This document shows, in pieces, positions 21,467 through 30,188 of a stretch of 64,000 nucleotides of DNA (position 1 is the first letter of the stretch; each line of letters begins with the position of its first letter). The stretch spans positions 186,001 through 250,000 of the forward strand of contig JAFTOU010000016.1 in NCBI GenBank assembly GCA_017463615.1, given 5' to 3'. This stretch comes from Alistipes sp. Lineage in GTDB: Bacteria; Bacteroidota; Bacteroidia; Bacteroidales; Rikenellaceae. The notes below the pieces were generated by a model. That model worked only from the letters and a program-made list of their open reading frames with translations, did no database searches and was not told where the DNA came from. The translations under genes were made by a program, and so were the position numbers.

Positions 21467-24400
21467 TTACATTTTGGAGCGGCGAACATAAGAGTTATAA
21501 CGCCACTTCGCATTCTCCTCAGCTGCTGCAAAGAGCTCGTCGGCCTCTGCTGGGAAGGTCTTCTGGAGAGAGGTGTAGCGTACCTCCTTGAGGAGGAAGT
21601 CGCGGAACTTGCTCCAGTCTGGCTCCTTAGAGTCAAGGACAAATGGGTTCTTGCCCTCATCCTCAAGCAGTGGGTTGTAGTGCCACAGGTGCCAGTAACC
21701 ACACTCTACAGCCTGCTTACCGATGGTCTGGGTGCGGGTCATACCGCCCTTGATACCGTGGTTGATACATGGTGCGTATGCGATGATGAGTGATGGACCT
21801 GGGTATGCCTCAGCCTCCTTGAGCACATTGAAGAGCTGTGTCTGAGATGCGCCGATAGATACCTGAGCCACATATACATAGCCATAGGTCATAGCGATAG
21901 CGCCCAGATCCTTCTTACGCACGCGCTTACCCATAGATGCGAATTTAGCAACTGCACCCACAGGGGTAGCCTTAGAGGACTGACCACCAGTATTTGAGTA
22001 TACCTCGGTATCAATAACAAGGATATTTACATCCTCGCCAGAAGCGAGCACATGGTCTACACCGCCGAAGCCGATATCGTAGCCCCAGCCGTCACCACCG
22101 ATAATCCACTGAGACTTCTTCACAAGGAAGTGCTTATTCTCAAGGATGGTCTTGCAAGTATCGCAGTTGCAAGCCTCGCAGAGAGGAATCAGACGAGCTG
22201 AAATCTCTGCCGAAGCAGCAGCCAGGTGGCGGTTGTCAATCCACTCCTGCATTACGCCCTTAAGCTCATCAGAGCAGCAGCTGCACTCAGCAATAGCGGT
22301 AGCCATAGTGTCAGCGAGGGTGTCGCGGAGCTTCTCAATACCTACGTGCATACCAAGGCCGAACTCGGCATTATCCTCAAACAGAGAGTTTGCCCATGCA
22401 GGACCGTGACCCTTCTCGTTTGTGCAGTATGGAGTAGAAGGAGCTGATGCAGAGTAGATAGAGGTACAACCTGTAGCATTTGCAACCATCATACGCTCAC
22501 CGAAGAGCTGAGTGATAGTCTTGATATATGGGGTCTCACCGCAACCTGCGCAAGCGCCAGAGAACTCAAAGAGTGGCTGTGCAAACTGGCTATTCTTAAC
22601 CATCTTAGCGCGGTCAAGGTCCTTATAGCCAACCTGAGTGTGGAGGTAGTTCCAACGCTCAACCTCGCCCATCTGAGTACCGAGTGGCTGCATGCTGAGA
22701 GCCTTCTCCTTTGAAGGGCATACATCCACGCAGTTACCGCAACCGGTACAGTCAAGTGGAGATACCTGCATACGGAACTTGTAAGCCTTGGTGTTACCCA
22801 GACCCTGCTTGAATGCAGTGCCCTCTGGAGCGGCTGCTACCTGCTCGTCAGTTGCAAGGAACGGACGGATAGCTGCGTGAGGACATACATAAGCACACTG
22901 GTTACACTGGATACACTTGTCCACATCCCAAAGTGGAACATTTACGGCAATGCCGCGCTTCTCCCACGCTGCAGTACCATTATCCCAAGTACCATCCTCG
23001 CGGCCATTGAATGCCGATACTGGGAGCATATCGCCCTTAAGTGCGTTGATTGGGTCTACAACATTGCGCACGAACTCTGGGCGTGACATATCTACAGTCT
23101 CAGTAGCCTCGGCTACAACGATATCTGCCCACTCAGCTGGCACCTCTACCTTAACAACGGCAGTAGCACCTGCATCTACAGCGGCGTAATTCATATTTAC
23201 GATATCCTCGCCCTTCTTGCCATAAGACTTGTAGATAGCCTTCTTCATCTCCTCTACAGCCTGCTCAAATGGGATTACATTTGCAATCTTGAAGAATGCA
23301 GACTGCATAATGGTATTTGTGCGGCTACCAAGACCCAGCTCAGCTGCAATCTTAGTTGCGTTGATGATGTAGAAGTTAATCTTATTCTTTGCAAGGTATA
23401 CCTTCATGTGGTCTGGCAGTGTAGCGCAAGTGGTCTGAACATCGCCCACAGAGTTGAGCAGGAATGAACCGCCAACCTTCAGACCCTTCAGTACATCGTA
23501 CTTGTCTACATAAGATGGTACATGGCAAGCGATGAAGTCCGGAGTGGTAACGAGGTATGGCGAAGTGATAGGCTTATCGCCAAAGCGGAGGTGTGACGAT
23601 GTGTAACCGCCCGACTTCTTAGAGTCGTAGCTGAAGTATGCCTGGCAGTACTTGTCTGTAGAGCCACCGATAATCTTGATAGAGTTCTTGTTTGCACCTA
23701 CAGTACCATCTGCACCAAGACCGAAGAACAGCGCCTCAAAGGTACCCTCCTTAGCCATTGAAATCTCCTCACCAACTGGCAGTGAGAGGTTTGTCACATC
23801 GTCTACGATACCAACTGTAAAGTGGTTCTTAGGGGTAGCGAGTGCCATATTCTCGTACACTGCAAGCATCTGTGCTGGAGTGGTATCCTTAGACGAAAGA
23901 CCGTAGCGACCGCCGATAATCTCTGCCTGCACACCCTCAGAGTAGAATGCGTCTACGATATCCAGGTAGAGTGGCTCGCCATTAGCGCCTGGCTCCTTAG
24001 TGCGGTCCAGAACGCAAATCTTCTTCGCGCTCTTAGGGAGCACTGCGAAGAGGTACTTAGCAGAGAATGGACGGTAGAGGTGTACGGTTACAACACCCAC
24101 CTTCTCGCCACGAGCGTTCAGGTAGTCTACAGTCTCCTTCAGGGTCTCGGTAACAGAGCCCATAGCGATAACTACGCGCTCAGCATCCTCAGCACCGTAG
24201 TATACAAATGGAGCGTACTTGCGACCAGTGATAGTAGAGATCTGCTCCATCGCCTCAGCAACCATATCAGGCACTGCATCGTAGAACTTGTTAGACGCCT
24301 CGCGGGTCTGGAAGTAGATATCTGGGTTCTGAGCAGTACCGCGTGTTACTGGGTGCTCTGGGTTTAGGGCGCGATTGCGGAATGCAGCCAGTGCCTCGCG

Positions 24401-24991
24401 GTCAAACATAGCCGAGAGCGATGCTGCATCCATCAGCTCAACCTTCTGAATCTCGTGAGAGGTACGGAAACCGTCAAAGAAGTGTACAAATGGTACGCGA
24501 GCCTTCAGTGCCACAACATGTGCTACACCTGCAAGGTCCATAACCTCCTGAACAGATGATGTTGCAAGCATTGCAAAGCCTGTCTGACGAGCAGCCATAA
24601 CATCCTGGTGGTCGCCAAAGATAGAGAGCGACTGCGCAGCCAAAGCACGAGCCGATACATGGAACACACCTGGGAGCAACTCACCAGCAATCTTGTACAT
24701 ATTAGGAATCATCAGCAGTAGACCCTGCGAAGCGGTGAATGTAGAAGTGAGCGCACCTGACTGGAGCGAGCCGTGTACTGCACCTGCAGCACCAGCCTCA
24801 GACTGCATCTCTACAACCTTTACGGTCTGACCGAAGACATTTTTGCGACCCTGCGCAGCCCACTCGTCTACCAACTCAGCCATTGTAGACGATGGGGTAA
24901 TAGGATAGATGGCAGCTACCTCCGAGAACATATAAGCAATATGCGCTGCAGCGTAGTTTCCATCACAAGTGATAAATCTCTTTTCTGCCAT
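21467..24991 (-). CDS. nifJ: Pyruvate:ferredoxin (flavodoxin) oxidoreductase
   Basis: The 1174-residue single-chain enzyme oxidises pyruvate to acetyl-CoA and CO2, reducing ferredoxin, the main anaerobic fate of pyruvate. The domains follow the usual order: N-terminal pyrimidine-binding (YPITPSSTMAELVDEWA), gamma domain, an 8Fe-8S ferredoxin domain with CIQCNQCAYVCPHA and CTGCGNCVDVCPSKEKAL, and the TPP domain with CAGCGETPY and GDGWGYDIGFGG...NTGGQSSK. Length matches the family. I start at MAEKRF (24991). The leader of about 105 bases has a TATTTTTG box at 25098-25105. E element 1 lies immediately downstream. Confidence 0.97.
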   Translation of the reverse strand: MAEKRFITCDGNYAAAHIAYMFSEVAAIYPITPSSTMAELVDEWAAQGRKNVFGQTVKVVEMQSEAGAAGAVHGSLQSGALTSTFTASQGLLLMIPNMYKIAGELLPGVFHVSARALAAQSLSIFGDHQDVMAARQTGFAMLATSSVQEVMDLAGVAHVVALKARVPFVHFFDGFRTSHEIQKVELMDAASLSAMFDREALAAFRNRALNPEHPVTRGTAQNPDIYFQTREASNKFYDAVPDMVAEAMEQISTITGRKYAPFVYYGAEDAERVVIAMGSVTETLKETVDYLNARGEKVGVVTVHLYRPFSAKYLFAVLPKSAKKICVLDRTKEPGANGEPLYLDIVDAFYSEGVQAEIIGGRYGLSSKDTTPAQMLAVYENMALATPKNHFTVGIVDDVTNLSLPVGEEISMAKEGTFEALFFGLGADGTVGANKNSIKIIGGSTDKYCQAYFSYDSKKSGGYTSSHLRFGDKPITSPYLVTTPDFIACHVPSYVDKYDVLKGLKVGGSFLLNSVGDVQTTCATLPDHMKVYLAKNKINFYIINATKIAAELGLGSRTNTIMQSAFFKIANVIPFEQAVEEMKKAIYKSYGKKGEDIVNMNYAAVDAGATAVVKVEVPAEWADIVVAEATETVDMSRPEFVRNVVDPINALKGDMLPVSAFNGREDGTWDNGTAAWEKRGIAVNVPLWDVDKCIQCNQCAYVCPHAAIRPFLATDEQVAAAPEGTAFKQGLGNTKAYKFRMQVSPLDCTGCGNCVDVCPSKEKALSMQPLGTQMGEVERWNYLHTQVGYKDLDRAKMVKNSQFAQPLFEFSGACAGCGETPYIKTITQLFGERMMVANATGCTSIYSASAPSTPYCTNEKGHGPAWANSLFEDNAEFGLGMHVGIEKLRDTLADTMATAIAECSCCSDELKGVMQEWIDNRHLAAASAEISARLIPLCEACNCDTCKTILENKHFLVKKSQWIIGGDGWGYDIGFGGVDHVLASGEDVNILVIDTEVYSNTGGQSSKATPVGAVAKFASMGKRVRKKDLGAIAMTYGYVYVAQVSIGASQTQLFNVLKEAEAYPGPSLIIAYAPCINHGIKGGMTRTQTIGKQAVECGYWHLWHYNPLLEDEGKNPFVLDSKEPDWSKFRDFLLKEVRYTSLQKTFPAEADELFAAAEENAKWRYNSYVRRSKM

Positions 24992-25097
24992 AATTGATAT
25001 ATTTATGTTGTTATTTTTTGTCAATTTCTGTGCCTAAATAACCTCTTTTTTGCCATAGTTGCACCTATATTTAATAAATGCGCCTATTTCAGCGGTG

Positions 25098-25105
25098 CAA
25101 AAATA
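25098..25105 (-). promoter_or_regulatory. nifJ: -7 box for nifJ
   Basis: TATTTTTG on the minus strand, giving a leader of about 100 bases. Confidence 0.5.
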
Positions 25106-25157
25106 AGAACTCTTTTTGGATGTTCCAATAAAAAACGCTGTTAGTTTTTTCACAGTA

Positions 25158-25300
25158 GAGCTATTGGCTCGTCTACGACGACCCTTCCTCCTCGCGGCTC
25201 GGCAAAGTGAGCAAGCTCCCTCTGCTCTCGCTCCGCAGCGTCGGTTAGCTTTTCAGATGTGTCGCCATAGGCGACGGTATTTATGGGTACAGATTGTACC
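25158..25300 (+). repeat. Mosaic repeat: A module copy 4 and two-hairpin C module
   Basis: A module from CTATTGGCTCGTCTACGACG to GCGTCGGTTAGC (25160-25250). The C module then follows: hairpin GTCGCC-ATA-GGCGAC (25261-25275) and hairpin GGTAC-AGATT-GTACC (25286-25300). Both stems differ from the copy at 725-764 by paired changes. Confidence 0.8.
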
Positions 25301-25325
25301 GTCGTCAGAGTTGGGATAGCGCAAA

Positions 25326-25444
25326 CTTAAAGGCTATTAAGGGTTATTAAGGGCGATTAAGGGTTGCGCAACCATTTTCTGTACTGCGTAGCGTCGCGGA
25401 ACGCGACCATTAGTAACCCTTAATACTCTTTAATGAGCCTTAAT
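25326..25444. repeat. D element copy 3: complete palindromic array of 10-bp units
   Basis: Left arm units CTTAAAGGCT, ATTAAGGGTT, ATTAAGGGCG, ATTAAGGGTT (25326-25365). The core is GCGCAACC...GCGTAGCGTCGCGGAACGC. Right arm units GACCATTAGT, AACCCTTAAT, ACTCTTTAAT, GAGCCTTAAT (25405-25444). It is in the reverse orientation to the copy at 785. No gene is present between 25106 and 25480. Confidence 0.85.
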
Positions 25445-25480
25445 AGAAAATACCTCTTAAAAGCCAATAATGGACAACGG

Positions 25481-26551
25481 CTACTTACTCAGCCCTCTTT
25501 TGGCAATCGTGTGCTCTATATACTTCTGAATATCAGCCTTCAAGAGCTTATAAAGCGGGCAGGAGGTATAGTTATCGTTATCAAGGAGTACATCGCGGAT
25601 GGAGCGGAGGGTGTTTTTGTAGTTACTCAGCTCGTTTTTCAGGGCGACGCCCTCCTTGGAGGAGGCGATGATTTTGGCGATGGAGAGCTGGCGCAGCTTC
25701 TCGCAGACATCGTTTAGGATAATCATCACGACATTATCCATCAGCGTATGGCCGTGCATAAAGAGGTATGTCAGCTCGGGCTCAACGCCCTTGCTACGCA
25801 GGTAGAGGTCAAAGCGCTCCATATCGGCAGCCATCTCGGGGTGTTGCTCGCGCAGGGTCTGCTCGCGGCGGGCAACCTGGCGGGAGAGCCACTCAATGGT
25901 GTTGCGGCCATTGTTTGGAATATCAAGGTAGTTGAGCCTTACGGCAGCCTTAAAGTCGGCAAGCGGAAAGACGGTCTCGGTATGGCGACTGGCTGAGTAG
26001 ACATACCACAAAAAGAGGGGATGAATGGTGCGCGAATAGTCCGCCAAGAAGGTCTCAAAACTGAAAATTCGCGTATCGTTTTTGGTCGCCTTCACGCAGA
26101 CATTATGGAGCGAAGGTGCGTAGCAGAGGTAGTTCTCCGTAGCATAGGCGTAGGTGTGAAAAAGATAGGGATGCTCGGCAATCATACGGCTCTGCGCATC
26201 GTCGTCCGAGAGCAGATAATCAAAGTCCGAATCCATACACATCAGCAGCGTCTCATTGGCCTTGTGGGCGTTGTTTAGCAGCACCTTTTTGCCTTTAGGC
26301 AAATCTTCGCGCGTAGGCACCGAAATCTCAAAGCGCAGGTATGGGTTTGTGAAGTTGTCAAATATGCACCTCCAGAACGCCACATCCTCGTACCCCTCAA
26401 CAAAGACATGAACGAGCGTTTTGTCATCCTCAACCCTCAACGGCTCGGGCAGATTGGCGACATCTACCTTGCCCATCATCAACGCTCGCGAGCGCATCTT
26501 CTCTATGCGAAGTTGCTCCTTTTTTGCTCTATTTTCGGCTCTTTTGCTCAT
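25481..26551 (-). CDS. DUF4435 domain protein (TOPRIM-like)
   Basis: The 356-residue protein carries HVFVEGYEDVAFWR near residue 50 and LLMCMDSDFDYLL near 105. This Glu plus Asp-x-Asp arrangement is typical of TOPRIM-type metal-binding folds in DUF4435 proteins. DUF4435 domains occur alone or beside ATPases of the OLD/defence type; here no ATPase is adjacent. The N-terminus is basic and helical. ATG 26551 is preceded by TATATTTG at 26573-26580. A nuclease or defence role is inference from the fold. Confidence 0.75.
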   Translation of the reverse strand: MSKRAENRAKKEQLRIEKMRSRALMMGKVDVANLPEPLRVEDDKTLVHVFVEGYEDVAFWRCIFDNFTNPYLRFEISVPTREDLPKGKKVLLNNAHKANETLLMCMDSDFDYLLSDDDAQSRMIAEHPYLFHTYAYATENYLCYAPSLHNVCVKATKNDTRIFSFETFLADYSRTIHPLFLWYVYSASRHTETVFPLADFKAAVRLNYLDIPNNGRNTIEWLSRQVARREQTLREQHPEMAADMERFDLYLRSKGVEPELTYLFMHGHTLMDNVVMIILNDVCEKLRQLSIAKIIASSKEGVALKNELSNYKNTLRSIRDVLLDNDNYTSCPLYKLLKADIQKYIEHTIAKRGLSK

Positions 26552-26572
26552 AAGTTTGCATTTTGGCAGTAA

Positions 26573-26580
26573 CAAATATA
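26573..26580 (-). promoter_or_regulatory. -7 box for the DUF4435 gene
   Basis: TATATTTG on the minus strand, 21 bases before the ATG. Confidence 0.6.
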
Positions 26581-26612
26581 GTCCAATATCCTTAATTCTG
26601 CAAAATATTCAC

Positions 26613-26620
26613 TATTTTTG
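26613..26620 (+). promoter_or_regulatory. -7 box for the SUI1-like gene
   Basis: TATTTTTG, 40 bases before the ATG. Confidence 0.55.
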
Positions 26621-26660
26621 CGCCGTTAATGTTACACATTAAACACATTTACCCCACTTT

Positions 26661-26999
26661 ATGAACGATTGGAAGTCCCGATTGGGTGTTGTATACTCCA
26701 CCAACCCCGATTTTGAGTACGATAATGGAGAGGCGGAGCAGGCGCAGACGCTGCCGAAAAATCAGCAGAAGTTGCGCGTGTGGCGCGACACTCACGGCCG
26801 CGCTGGAAAGGTTGCAACCGTTGTGCGTGGCTTTGTAGGTAGCGACGACGACCTTCAGGAGCTGGGCAAGACCCTCAAGCGCCGCATTGGCGTGGGTGGC
26901 TCGGCGAAGGATGGCGAGATTATCATCCAGGGCGAAAACCGCGACCGCGTACTACAGATTCTCCTTGACGAGGGGTATACACAGGCTAAAAAGGTGTAG
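26661..26999 (+). CDS. SUI1/eIF1-like translation factor (YciH family)
   Basis: This 112-residue protein matches the bacterial YciH/SUI1 family, homologues of eukaryotic eIF1 that bind the small ribosomal subunit. The core LRVWRDTHGRAGKVATVVRGFVG is followed by DLQELGKTLKRRIGVGGSAKDGEIIIQG, which contains the conserved LKxxxGxGGSxKDGxIxxQG motif. The length is normal. An E element follows at once. Confidence 0.92.
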   Translation: MNDWKSRLGVVYSTNPDFEYDNGEAEQAQTLPKNQQKLRVWRDTHGRAGKVATVVRGFVGSDDDLQELGKTLKRRIGVGGSAKDGEIIIQGENRDRVLQILLDEGYTQAKKV

Positions 27000-27023
27000 A
27001 GAGTAAAAAATAGCTATGCACCC

Positions 27024-27148
27024 TTTTAGCGTCAGAGTGGTGCAGATGCAACGCTGTCAAGGCGAGCAAGGCAGGAGCATACTAAGGCGTATGTGACTGT
27101 CTTACAAGATGCAGACAAGGCAGCAGATGCGCCGCTATAACGCTAAAA
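27024..27148. repeat. E element copy 2: 125 bp
   Basis: Ends TTTTAGCGT (27024-27032) and ACGCTAAAA (27140-27148) are inverted. GTGGTGCA pairs with TGCGCCGC inside. The apex is CATAC-TAAGGC-GTATG within AGGCAG...CTGTCT. The length equals copy 1 exactly. It ends 7 bases before the next start codon and so would lie in that gene's leader. Confidence 0.8.
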
Positions 27149-27155
27149 AAACTGA

Positions 27156-30100
27156 ATGAAACACTGGATACGACATATAATCATTTCCCTTGTCGCGCTA
27201 CTATGGTGCGGCAGTGCCTCTGCGCAGTACTACTCGTGGGGTGCTGACCCGCAGAATTTGAAGTGGCGCAAGATTAAGGGGGATAATATCTCGGTGATAT
27301 TCCCCGATACGGCGGCGTATGCGGGCTATCAGATGATGCACTATGTCAAGGCGGTACAGCCATCCATAGATTTCGGATTCAGGTATGGGGCGATGGATAT
27401 TCCATTTATCATCCACCCCGAGAATATGCGCTCCAATGGACTTGTGATGTGGTTGCCTAAGCGAGTAGAGATACTCAGCTCGCCGTCGCTTGAGAGTTAC
27501 TCTATGCCGTGGCTCAAGCAGCTTGCCGCGCACGAGTATCGCCACGCGGTGCAGTACAACAACCTCAACAAGAGCTGGGTCAAGGCCTTCAGCTACATCC
27601 TTGGTCAGCAGAGCTCTACCATAGGACTGCTCTTTATGCCGCTATGGGGTATTGAGGGCGATGCGGTGCTCTCCGAGACGGCGATGTCCACCTTTGGTCG
27701 TGCGCTACAGCCATCCTTCACGCTCCACTATCGCGCCTATGCCGACCAGATACTGGGTCGTACGAACCGCAAGGGCGAACTTGTTCCGCGCAAAAATATA
27801 GATAGGTGGTTTTGCGGCTCCTACCGCGACTATATCCCCGACCACTACCACATAGGCTACCAGATAACCTCCTACGCCAACACCAAGTACGACCAGAATA
27901 TCTGGGATAAGCTTGTGGACTACTCTGTGCGCCACCCATACACCATTGCAACAACATTTATCGGCATGCGCAAGTTCTTCAACACCTCCACCACCAAGTT
28001 GGCGCGCGAGGCGTTCACAGACCTTACCTCCCACTGGGCATCACTGCCGCAGACTGCCGATAGTGCCACACCTATAACCGTACCTAAGCAGAAGTGCTAC
28101 ACCAAGTACTCGCACCCGATATTCTTCGGTGCGCAGAGCGTTATTGCCGTCAAGGAGTCGCTTGACAAGCCAGCCTCTATCGTCCGCACAAACATCAAGA
28201 CGGGCGAGCAGAGCCGCATCTGCCACATCGGTCGCCTATCCACCCGCCCAACTATCCAGGGCAGTACTATCTGGTGGACGGAGTACCGCCGAAGCCTACT
28301 CTTTGAGCAGCGCGTAAACTCGCGCCTCTGCTATGCCGACCTTAGCACGGGCAAGAGCCGCACAATAAACCGCTACCGCAATGTTATCTACCCTACCGCC
28401 ACCGAGAGTGCCGACTCTATCGCGTGGGCGGAGTACTATGCCGACGGTAGCTACGCCATAGCCTTCGGAAATAGAGAGTCGCGCCGTATAATCTCGCGCC
28501 TGCCATTGGGCACCGAGCTCCACTCGCTGGCGTACGACAACGGCACTAACCGACTCTACTTTATCGCCACAGACGATAGCGGTATGTGGATAGGTCGCAT
28601 AAACGAGGATGGCTCGCTCAGCCACATTACCGAGGGGGCGTATATCACCATCTCCGACCTTCGTGCCGAGGGTGGAGTGCTCTACTTCGGCTCTATAGCC
28701 TCGGGTAAGGACGAGGTCCACTGCCTTGACCTTGCTACGGGCACGGAGTACCAAATCTCCGACTCTAAGTATGGCTCCTTCTCCCCTGCCCCGACCTTTG
28801 CAGGTGGCGTGGTGATGACCACCTACGACCGCAACGGCTATAAACTTGCGATGCAGCAGATAGATAGCACCGCCCTCAAGCGCATAACCCCTGCCCGCAC
28901 ACCGCGCAACATCCTAAACCCTAAGCGCAAGCAGTGGGATGTTATCAACCTTGACACCGTACGCTTTGCAGGCGCAGACTCGCTTAAGACCATTACAAGC
29001 CACAAGCCTCGCAGCTACTCCAAGTTGGGGCACATGTTCAATGTTCACTCGTGGGCACCTGCATCCTACGACCCATTTGAGCTTACGGAGGGTGCTATGA
29101 ACTTCAACCTCGGCGCAACGATTATGTCGCAGAGCCTACTCTCCGACACCGAGGGTACTGCCACCTGGGGCTGGAACCGTCAGGATGGGCACTACTTCAA
29201 GGGTACGCTCCGCTACTACGGCTTAGGCGTAAACCTCTCTATTAGTGGAACATACGGCGGTCAGCAGCAGATGTACACCGCCTATACCTACGCTCTCAAC
29301 CCCGAGACTGGCAAGTACGAGATGGTCTTTCCCGATGCGCCAGAGCAGAAGCGCTACTACAACATCGGCGCCTCGGCATACCTGCCGCTCTACCTTCAGA
29401 ATGGCTACCACACCCGCATTATGGGTATCAATGTGGCGTGGAACTACTCCAACGGTCTGGTTGCCAAGCTGGACAAGCTGACCATTGAGGGCGGACAGAT
29501 TACCAACCTGGCAAAGATTGGCTACACCGAGGGTCTACACCTGCTGCAGGCGGGCATAGGCTTTCAGGACCAGATACAGCTTGCTCCGAAGGACTTTTTG
29601 CCTCGCTTTGGCTATGTCCTGTCGGCAAACTACGCCTTCAACCCTGCTAACTCCGACTTCGGACAGCTACTCTCGCTCTACGGCAAGGTCTACATCCCCG
29701 GCATTCTGCCGCACCACTCGCTTAACATAGCGGCGCTATATCAGAACTCTATCGGTGGCTTTGAGTCCAAGGTGCTGGCATCCAACTTTACCTTCCACTC
29801 GGCGCGTCTGCTCCCACGCGGATTCCAGATTGCCGAGGTGGAGAACCGCGACTACTTCGCCACAAGTATCAACTACCAGTTCCCCGTATGGTATCCCGAG
29901 GGTGGTATCCCTGCCATACTATACTTCAAGCGCATCCGCGTAAATATCGGCTTTGACTACGCCTCCTTTGGCAAGCAGTTCTTTGTCGCCTATCCGGAGA
30001 TTAACAAGGTGAACCTTGTCTCCAAGCGCAACGAGCTCTACTCCTACGGTGGCGATATATCTATAGACTTTAACCTATTCCGTATGCCGAGTGCAGCGAC

Positions 30101-30179
30101 AACATCTATAACCTTCTCGCTCTACAAGCCGAAGGGTAAGCCGTTGTTCTTCTCTGCGGGCTTCGGACTACCATTCTAA
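27156..30179 (+). CDS. Large envelope protein: HExxH domain, beta-propeller and outer-membrane barrel
   Basis: The 1007-residue protein has a signal peptide ending SASAQ. A metallopeptidase-like segment carries AAHEYRHAVQ at about residue 129 and a downstream Glu (GIEGDAVLSET) that could complete a gluzincin site. A TolB-like propeller region (about 320-620) is rich in repeated strand patterns. The last third alternates hydrophobic and polar residues and ends in FGLPF, as outer-membrane barrels do. The protein resembles a conserved Bacteroidetes family without a settled name. It is followed 9 bases later by PBP1A, suggesting an envelope role. Catalytic activity is inferred from the motif only. 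Confidence 0.7.
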   Translation: MKHWIRHIIISLVALLWCGSASAQYYSWGADPQNLKWRKIKGDNISVIFPDTAAYAGYQMMHYVKAVQPSIDFGFRYGAMDIPFIIHPENMRSNGLVMWLPKRVEILSSPSLESYSMPWLKQLAAHEYRHAVQYNNLNKSWVKAFSYILGQQSSTIGLLFMPLWGIEGDAVLSETAMSTFGRALQPSFTLHYRAYADQILGRTNRKGELVPRKNIDRWFCGSYRDYIPDHYHIGYQITSYANTKYDQNIWDKLVDYSVRHPYTIATTFIGMRKFFNTSTTKLAREAFTDLTSHWASLPQTADSATPITVPKQKCYTKYSHPIFFGAQSVIAVKESLDKPASIVRTNIKTGEQSRICHIGRLSTRPTIQGSTIWWTEYRRSLLFEQRVNSRLCYADLSTGKSRTINRYRNVIYPTATESADSIAWAEYYADGSYAIAFGNRESRRIISRLPLGTELHSLAYDNGTNRLYFIATDDSGMWIGRINEDGSLSHITEGAYITISDLRAEGGVLYFGSIASGKDEVHCLDLATGTEYQISDSKYGSFSPAPTFAGGVVMTTYDRNGYKLAMQQIDSTALKRITPARTPRNILNPKRKQWDVINLDTVRFAGADSLKTITSHKPRSYSKLGHMFNVHSWAPASYDPFELTEGAMNFNLGATIMSQSLLSDTEGTATWGWNRQDGHYFKGTLRYYGLGVNLSISGTYGGQQQMYTAYTYALNPETGKYEMVFPDAPEQKRYYNIGASAYLPLYLQNGYHTRIMGINVAWNYSNGLVAKLDKLTIEGGQITNLAKIGYTEGLHLLQAGIGFQDQIQLAPKDFLPRFGYVLSANYAFNPANSDFGQLLSLYGKVYIPGILPHHSLNIAALYQNSIGGFESKVLASNFTFHSARLLPRGFQIAEVENRDYFATSINYQFPVWYPEGGIPAILYFKRIRVNIGFDYASFGKQFFVAYPEINKVNLVSKRNELYSYGGDISIDFNLFRMPSAATTSITFSLYKPKGKPLFFSAGFGLPF

Positions 30180-30188
30180 CTCTTGACT

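Noticed and set aside
25326..25444. Plasmid-type replication origin iterons
   Set aside because: The units are regular, but no Rep gene or DnaA-box cluster is near, and similar arrays occur in two other gaps; a chromosomal repeat family fits better.
27024..27148. Riboswitch in the leader of the large barrel gene
   Set aside because: The structure is a member of the dispersed E family found at gene ends too, so gene-specific ligand control is not supported.
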